Below are positions 11,177 to 15,449 of a stretch of DNA of 15,449 nt, in pieces. Under the pieces are notes generated by a model. The model did no database searches. It was given only the letters and a program-made list of their open reading frames with translations, and was not told the origin of the DNA. The first letter of the stretch is position 1. Every line of letters begins with the position of its first letter. The stretch comes from JBBCJT01 sp037190665 (GTDB lineage: Bacteria > Pseudomonadota > Alphaproteobacteria > Acetobacterales > Acetobacteraceae). Made by a program: the position numbers and the translations under genes. The DNA lies in assembly GCA_037190665.1 (NCBI GenBank), contig JBBCJT010000202.1, positions 1-15,449 of the forward strand. Reading direction: 5' to 3'.

Positions 11177-12904
11177 ATGGCATCCGCCACCGCCTCGGCC
11201 ATGACCGAGGACTTTGCGACCCTGCTCGACGAGACGCTGGGCAAGGACGCCGCATTCGACGGCTCCGTGGTCACCGGCCGCGTCGTCCGCCTCACCGATG
11301 AGTTCGCCATCGTCGATGTCGGGCTCAAGAGCGAAGGCCGGGTCGCGCTCAAGGAATTCGCGCCGCCGGGCCAGAAGCCCGAGATCCGCATCGGCGACGT
11401 CTACGAACTCTACGTCGAGCGCTACGAGGACCGCGACGGCTCCATCGTCCTGAGCCGCGAGAAGGCTCGCCGCGAGGAAGCCTGGAGCAGCCTCGAGAAG
11501 GCGTTCGAGACCCAGGCCCGCGTCAACGGCACCATCTACGGCCGCGTCAAGGGCGGCTTCACCGTCGATCTCGGCGGTGCGGTGGCCTTCCTGCCCGGCT
11601 CGCAGGTGGACATCCGCCCGGTGCGCGACGTGACGCCGCTGATGGGCACGCCGCAGCCCTTCCAGATCCTCAAGATGGACCGCGCGCGCGGCAACATCGT
11701 CGTCTCGCGCCGCGCCGTGCTGGAAGAGACCCGTGCGGAGCAGCGCAGCGAGCTGATCCAGGGCCTGAAGGAAGGCCAGATCCTCGACGGCGTGGTGAAG
11801 AACATCACCGACTACGGCGCCTTCGTGGACCTCGGCGGCGTGGACGGCCTGCTGCACGTCACCGACATCGCCTGGCGCCGCATCAACCACCCGTCCGAGG
11901 CGCTGACCATCGGCCAGCACGTCAAGGTGCAGGTGATCCGGTTCAACTCGGAGACGCAGCGCATCAGCCTGGGCATGAAGCAGCTCGAGGCCGATCCGTG
12001 GGACGGCGTGGCGCTGAAGTACCCGGTGGGTGCGCGCTACTCGGGCCGCGTGACCAACATCACCGACTACGGCGCCTTCGTGGAGCTGGAGCCGGGTGTG
12101 GAGGGCCTCGTCCACGTCAGCGAGATGTCCTGGACGAAGAAGAACGTCCACCCCGGCAAGATCGTCGCCACCTCGCAGGAAGTGGACGTGATGGTGCTGG
12201 ACGTGGATGCGTCCAAGCGGCGCATCTCGCTCGGCCTGAAGCAGGTGCAGCGCAACCCGTGGGAGCAGTTCGTCGAGGAACACCCGCCGGGCACCGAGGT
12301 CGAGGGCGAGATCCGCAACATCACCGAGTTCGGCCTGTTCATCGGCCTCAACGGCGATATCGACGGCATGGTCCACATGTCCGACATCTCCTGGGACGAG
12401 GCCGGCGAGGCGGCGATGGCCCGCTACAACAAGGGCGACGTCGTCAAGGCGAAGGTGCTGGACGTCGATGTCGAGAAGGAGCGCATCTCGCTCGGCATCA
12501 AGCAGCTCCAGTCCGACCCGGCCGCCGAGGTGCTGGACCGCGTCCACAAGGGCGCGATCGTCACCTGCGTGGTCACCGCGGTGCAGTCGAACGGCATCGA
12601 GGTGAAGGTGGACGACGTGCTGACCGGCTTCATCCGCCGCGCCGAGCTGTCGCGCGACAAGGCGGAGCAGCGGCCGGACCGCTACGCGGTGGGCGAGAAG
12701 GTGGACGCCAAGGTCACCTCCGTCGATCGCGCGGCGCGCAAGCTCACGCTCACCATCAAGGGCAAGGAGCTGGACGAGGAGAAGCAGGCGATGGCCGATT
12801 ACGGGTCCTCGGACTCGGGCGCCTCGCTGGGCGACATCCTGGGTGCGGCGATCCGTCGCCGGAACCAGGCGGCCGCCGCGATCTTCGACAACAAGGAAGA
12901 TTAG
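11177..12904 (+). CDS. rpsA: 30S ribosomal protein S1
   Basis: This 575-residue protein is typical in length for S1, the mRNA-binding protein of the small ribosomal subunit. Six S1 (OB-fold) repeats are visible, at about residues 29-94, 115-180, 200-269, 285-355, 372-442 and 458-528. The central repeats carry the signature NITDYGAFV or NITEFGLFI with GLLHV/GLVHVS/GMVHMS, then ISLGMKQL-type ends. Repeats 1, 2 and 6 are more divergent, as usual. The start MASATASAMTEDFATLLDET fits the family. GAGGA at 11160-11164 lies 12 bases upstream, which is rather far; ATG 11201 is a less likely alternative. The cmk gene often found upstream of rpsA is absent. A candidate promoter (10972-11001), a long leader and a strong terminator (12980-13016) suggest a monocistronic unit. 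Confidence 0.97.
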   Translation: MASATASAMTEDFATLLDETLGKDAAFDGSVVTGRVVRLTDEFAIVDVGLKSEGRVALKEFAPPGQKPEIRIGDVYELYVERYEDRDGSIVLSREKARREEAWSSLEKAFETQARVNGTIYGRVKGGFTVDLGGAVAFLPGSQVDIRPVRDVTPLMGTPQPFQILKMDRARGNIVVSRRAVLEETRAEQRSELIQGLKEGQILDGVVKNITDYGAFVDLGGVDGLLHVTDIAWRRINHPSEALTIGQHVKVQVIRFNSETQRISLGMKQLEADPWDGVALKYPVGARYSGRVTNITDYGAFVELEPGVEGLVHVSEMSWTKKNVHPGKIVATSQEVDVMVLDVDASKRRISLGLKQVQRNPWEQFVEEHPPGTEVEGEIRNITEFGLFIGLNGDIDGMVHMSDISWDEAGEAAMARYNKGDVVKAKVLDVDVEKERISLGIKQLQSDPAAEVLDRVHKGAIVTCVVTAVQSNGIEVKVDDVLTGFIRRAELSRDKAEQRPDRYAVGEKVDAKVTSVDRAARKLTLTIKGKELDEEKQAMADYGSSDSGASLGDILGAAIRRRNQAAAAIFDNKED

Positions 12905-12979
12905 TCGCTGCCCTCGGGCGCCGGGCCCCGCCCCGGCGCTCCGGACCGGCTTCCGCCGATCCGCATGAGAGCCTGAACG

Positions 12980-13016
12980 CCGCCCGGTTCCGCGAGGAGC
13001 CGGGCGGTTTCGTTTT
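12980..13016 (+). terminator. Rho-independent terminator of rpsA
   Basis: CCGCCCGG pairs with CCGGGCGG and the stem continues inward through TTCC/GGAG (one T-G wobble). This gives a 12-bp stem closed by a GCGA tetraloop of the stable GNRA class. TTTCGTTTT follows immediately. It lies 75 bases after the rpsA stop and is a textbook intrinsic terminator. Confidence 0.92.
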
Positions 13017-13067
13017 CGTGCTCCACGCCGTTGCCTTCGGCCGAGGGAGGAGACCGTGGCGCAACGT

Positions 13068-13217
13068 CCCCTCTCCCGCTTGCGGGAGAGGGAGGGGCCC
13101 GCGCCCGCGCGGGAGGGTGAGGGTACGCGCGAAGGCGAGACCTCGCCGTGGTGCTCGCGGGCAGACCCCTCACCCCGGCCCTCTCCCGGAAGCGGGAGAG
13201 GGGGAAGAGCGCGACCG
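13068..13217. repeat. Dispersed palindromic repeat, copy B
   Basis: This ~150-bp second copy shares nearly identical arms with 9851-10005: CCCTCTCCCGC-TT-GCGGGAGAGGG and AGGGGCCCGCGC at the left, and CCCCGGCCCTCTCCC-n-GCGGGAGAGGGGGAAGAGC then GCGACCG at the right. The ~40-bp centre differs, sharing only GGCGA-ACCTC. It lies 51 bases after the rpsA terminator, in the same orientation as copy A relative to the flanking genes. It shows no coding capacity and no target-site duplication that I could recognise. Confidence 0.85.
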
Positions 13218-13303
13218 TCTCGCACCGGCTTCCGCCGGGCAAAGCCACACCGCTCGCATTTGCGGGGGCAGCGCCCGTCGCGCCCCCGTGCTATCCCGCG
13301 CCC

Positions 13304-14206
13304 ATGTCGTTCGAAACCGACCTGCTGATCGACCGCAAGCGGCTCAAGCGGAGCCTGACCGGATGGCGCATCGCCACAGTGCTCGCGGTGCTCGCCGCGA
13401 TCGTCGTCGCGATCGGCCCCATGGACATCGGCCCGCGGGTCGCGCGGTTGAGCATCGAGGGCGTGATCACCGACAACCAGCAGATCACCGACGCGCTGGC
13501 CGAGGTGGAGAAGGACAGCAGCGTCCGCGCCCTGATCCTCGCCATCGACAGCCCCGGCGGCACCGTCGGCGGCGGCGAGGCGCTGCCGCGGGCGATCGCC
13601 CGCGTCGCGGCGAAGAAGCCGGTGGTGGCCGTGATGGGCGGCACCGCGGCCTCCGCCGGCTACATGGTGGCGATGCCGGCGGAACGCGTGTTCGCGCGCG
13701 GCAGCACGCTCACCGGCTCCATCGGCGTGCTGCTGCAGACCGCGGAGTTCTCCGACCTTCTCGCGCGACTGGGCGTGCGGGCGGAGGCGCTGACCAGCGG
13801 CTCGCTGAAGGACCAGCCGAGCCCGTTCCGCCCGCTGACGGAGGAAGGCCGTGCGGCGCTGCAATCGGTGATCAACGACATGTACGACCAGTTCGTCGCC
13901 CTGGTCGCCGAAGGCCGCAGGATGCCGGTGGAACGGGTCCGCGCGCTGGCGGACGGCCGCACCTTCACCGGCCGGCAGGCGCTCGCCGAAGGGCTGGTGG
14001 ACGAGATCGGCGGCGAGCCCGAGGCGCGCGCCTGGCTCGCACGGGAGAAGAACGTTCCGGAAGAGCTGCCGGTGTCGGACATCGAATGGCGCAACCTGTA
14101 TCAGAACCTCATTGCCGGCTCCGTGGTCGGGATATGGAAAACCCTGATTTCTGAACGACTTAAGCTTGACGGGGCCTGGTCGCTCTGGCAGCCTTCGGGG
14201 CTGTAA
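13304..14206 (+). CDS. sppA: Signal peptide peptidase SppA (S49 family, short form)
   Basis: This 300-residue membrane-anchored serine protease of family S49 degrades leftover signal peptides. One transmembrane segment at about 22-38 (WRIATVLAVLAAIVVAIG) follows a basic N-terminus (RKRLKR), so the catalytic domain is periplasmic. The catalytic Ser is S117 in GGTAASAGY and the general base Lys is K169 in SGSLKDQPSPFRPLT, together the Ser/Lys dyad. DSPGG (82-86) and GSTLTGSIGV (133-142) are further family motifs. The size matches the short single-domain form, not the ~600-residue E. coli type. ATG 13304 is chosen because upstream codons run through a repeat. No ribosome-binding site is visible, and initiation may be leaderless. 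ihfB begins 17 bases after the stop. Confidence 0.94.
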   Translation: MSFETDLLIDRKRLKRSLTGWRIATVLAVLAAIVVAIGPMDIGPRVARLSIEGVITDNQQITDALAEVEKDSSVRALILAIDSPGGTVGGGEALPRAIARVAAKKPVVAVMGGTAASAGYMVAMPAERVFARGSTLTGSIGVLLQTAEFSDLLARLGVRAEALTSGSLKDQPSPFRPLTEEGRAALQSVINDMYDQFVALVAEGRRMPVERVRALADGRTFTGRQALAEGLVDEIGGEPEARAWLAREKNVPEELPVSDIEWRNLYQNLIAGSVVGIWKTLISERLKLDGAWSLWQPSGL

Positions 14207-14223
14207 ACGGGCAGACTGGCGTC

Positions 14224-14541
14224 ATGACGAAGTCCGAACTGGTGGCGGAGCTGTCGGCAGCGAACCCGCATCTGCTGCTGCGCGACGTGGAGCAGATCGT
14301 CGCCGCGATCTTCGACGAGATCACCGCAGCGCTCGCCCGCGGCGACCGGGTGGAGCTGCGCGGCTTCGGCGCCTTCACCGTCAAGCGGCGCGGCGCGCGC
14401 ACCGGGCGCAACCCGCGCACCGGCGATGCGGTGCCGGTGAGCGAGAAATCCGTCCCCTTCTTCAAGGCCGGCAAGGAACTGCGCGAGCGCGTCAATCGCG
14501 GCCGGCCGGAGCGGGCGTCCGCCTCCGCACGCGTGGCCTGA
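14224..14541 (+). CDS. ihfB: Integration host factor subunit beta
   Basis: This 105-residue DNA-bending protein pairs with IhfA and acts in transcription, recombination and replication. The start MTKSELVAELSAANPHLLL and the dimer helix (VEQIVAAIFDEITAALARGD) are typical. The beta-arm region includes GFGAFTVKRR and the DNA-kinking proline in GRNPRTG (P64). The C-terminal helix is VPFFKAGKELRERVN. A short Arg/Ala/Ser tail (RGRPERASASARVA) extends beyond the usual end. Beta rather than alpha or HU is supported by the rpsA-sppA-ihfB-lapA context. The last base of its TGA is the first base of the lapA ATG, indicating translational coupling. The ribosome-binding site is weak. Confidence 0.95.
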   Translation: MTKSELVAELSAANPHLLLRDVEQIVAAIFDEITAALARGDRVELRGFGAFTVKRRGARTGRNPRTGDAVPVSEKSVPFFKAGKELRERVNRGRPERASASARVA

Positions 14542-14828
14542 TGCTGCGCTGGATCATCGGGGCTCCGCTGCTGCTGCTGCTGGTTCTGTTCGCACTGTCG
14601 AACCCGCAGCCGGTGCGGCTGACGATCTGGCCCTTCGACCTCGCGCTGGAGGCGCCGCTGTCGCTCGCGGTGCTGCTGTCGATGGCTGTGGCCTTCCTGA
14701 TCGGCGCGCTGATCGCGTGGCTCGGCACGCTCGCCGCCATCGCGCGCGCGCGCCGCGCGGAGGAGAAGGTGCGGCTGCTGGATGCGCAGGTGAACGAGCT
14801 GAAGGCGCGACTGCCGCCACCGGCGTGA
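14541..14828 (+). CDS. lapA: LapA-domain (DUF1049) inner-membrane protein
   Basis: This 95-residue protein has two transmembrane helices (about 4-19 and 40-66) separated by the family signature SNPQPVRLTIWPFDL. A cytoplasmic coiled-coil follows: RARRAEEKVRLLDAQVNELK. LapA is an inner-membrane protein; in E. coli, LapA and LapB (YciM) affect lipopolysaccharide assembly and LpxC control. No LapB gene is visible here. It overlaps ihfB by one base (TGATG), and pyrF begins 34 bases later. The ihfB-lapA-pyrF order is common in proteobacteria, which supports the call. Confidence 0.88.
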   Translation: MLRWIIGAPLLLLLVLFALSNPQPVRLTIWPFDLALEAPLSLAVLLSMAVAFLIGALIAWLGTLAAIARARRAEEKVRLLDAQVNELKARLPPPA

Positions 14829-14862
14829 CCGGCGCCCCCGCGCTCTGGTAGTGAGCCGCACC

Positions 14863-15449
14863 ATGCTTCCGCGCCCCAATGGCGGCCCCGGCCGCGTGAT
14901 CGTCGCCCTCGACACGACCGACCCCGCCCGGGCCATGGCGCTCGCCGACGCGGCCCTGCCCAATGCCGGGCTGGTCAAGCTGGGGCTGGAATTCTTCCTC
15001 GCCCAGGGCGCGGCGGGCGTGCGGGCGGTCGCGCGGGAGCGGCCGTACTTCCTCGACCTCAAGCTGCACGACATCCCGAACACGGTCGGTGCCGCGGTGC
15101 GCGCGGTGCTGCCGCTCGCGCCCGCGATGCTGACGCTGCATGCCGCCGGCGGCCCGGCGATGATCGCCGCCGCCCGCAAGGCCGCCGACGAGGCAGGCAC
15201 GTCGCGGCCGATGCTGCTCGCGGTCACGGTGCTCACCAGCATCGACGCGGCGACGCTCGCCGCGACCGGGGTTGCGGGCGGGCCTGTGCAGCAGGTGCTG
15301 CGGCTGGCGCGCATCGCGCTGGAGGCCGGGGCGGACGGGCTGGTGTGCAGCGCGCGCGAGGTCGCCCCGCTGCGCGACGCCTTCGGCAGCGCCCCGCCGC
15401 TCGTGGTACCCGGCATCCGGCCGGCCGGCAGCGCGGGCGACGATCAGGC
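14863..15449 (+). CDS. pyrF: Orotidine 5'-phosphate decarboxylase, 3' end outside window
   Basis: The first 195 residues of OMP decarboxylase are present, running off the window; the enzyme makes UMP in the last step of pyrimidine synthesis. Visible active-site elements are VIVALDTTD (D17), VKLGLEFF (K39) and FLDLKLHDIPNT with the D65-x-K67-x-H69-D70 catalytic network. Further elements are LTLHAAGG, VTVLTSID, LVCSAREV and the phosphate-binding PGIRPAGSAGDDQ near the edge. About 35-45 residues are missing, judging from the usual length of ~230-240. The ATG at 14863 follows GTGAG six bases upstream. It is the short bacterial form and lies directly after lapA, a common arrangement. Confidence 0.96.
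   Translation, partial: MLPRPNGGPGRVIVALDTTDPARAMALADAALPNAGLVKLGLEFFLAQGAAGVRAVARERPYFLDLKLHDIPNTVGAAVRAVLPLAPAMLTLHAAGGPAMIAAARKAADEAGTSRPMLLAVTVLTSIDAATLAATGVAGGPVQQVLRLARIALEAGADGLVCSAREVAPLRDAFGSAPPLVVPGIRPAGSAGDDQ

Larger units (their letters stand above)
12905..13303. other. Intergenic region between rpsA and sppA
   Basis: This 399-base gap holds the rpsA terminator (12980-13016) and repeat copy B (13068-13217). Its last part (13218-13303) is GC-rich and contains GGGGGCAGCGCCC at 13264-13276, resembling the hairpins after htpG. GCTATC at 13290-13295, eight bases before the sppA ATG, could be a -10 element of a leaderless message, but no -35 at normal spacing is seen. I found no gene here; a frame open from GTG 13148 into sppA runs through the repeat and is not coding. 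Confidence 0.7.

Noticed and set aside
11147..13864. A 905-codon minus-strand open frame opposite rpsA
   Set aside because: It has no recognisable domain, is rich in His, Arg and Asp repeats mirroring S1 motifs, and overlaps a certain gene, the terminator and a repeat.
14160..15416. A 418-codon minus-strand open frame opposite ihfB, lapA and pyrF
   Set aside because: It overlaps three conserved genes and has only composition-driven sequence.

Overview
The window is very GC-rich and densely coded. Its gene content (SUV3-like helicase, S4 protein, seven-iron ferredoxin, CarD, ribosomal protein S1, SppA, IhfB, LapA, PyrF) and its GGGGC-n3-GCCCC intergenic hairpins suggest an alphaproteobacterial chromosome, most likely Acetobacteraceae (Roseomonas-like). 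That placement is inference from synteny and style; there is no rRNA gene to confirm it. No tRNA, rRNA, CRISPR, intact insertion sequence or prophage gene was seen.

Layout. Positions 1-134 are non-coding with three tandem perfect hairpins. htpG follows on the minus strand. Between htpG and a VOC-family gene lies the wreck of a Phd/VapC-type toxin-antitoxin module: the front of the antitoxin is joined to the tail of the toxin in another frame. A VOC protein and a 62-residue lipoprotein follow on the plus strand. On the minus strand, 5005 down to 3012 is a compact four-gene operon: a BigR/SqrR-type persulfide-sensing ArsR repressor, two small YeeE/YedE-type membrane proteins, and a Blh/ETHE1-like persulfide dioxygenase. 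All junctions overlap by 4 to 11 bases. An AT-rich imperfect palindrome at the operon head is the likely operator. This reads as a sulfide or persulfide detoxification unit.

From 5085 everything is on the plus strand. A SUV3-like helicase with a long low-complexity tail is translationally coupled to an S4 RNA-binding protein; then come fdxA and a CarD-type transcription factor with a histone-H1-like Lys/Ala/Pro tail at its N-terminus. A strong hairpin terminator separates carD from a PPP-type metallophosphoesterase homologue that has lost at least six metal or active-site residues and is probably a pseudoenzyme. rpsA has its own candidate promoter and a textbook terminator. Then come sppA, ihfB, lapA (overlapping ihfB) and the front two-thirds or more of pyrF, which runs off the window.

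Two copies of a roughly 150-bp dispersed palindromic repeat sit just after carD and just after rpsA. The points most worth following up are the degenerate phosphatase, the H1-tailed CarD, the sulfide operon with its operator, and the toxin-antitoxin deletion scar.
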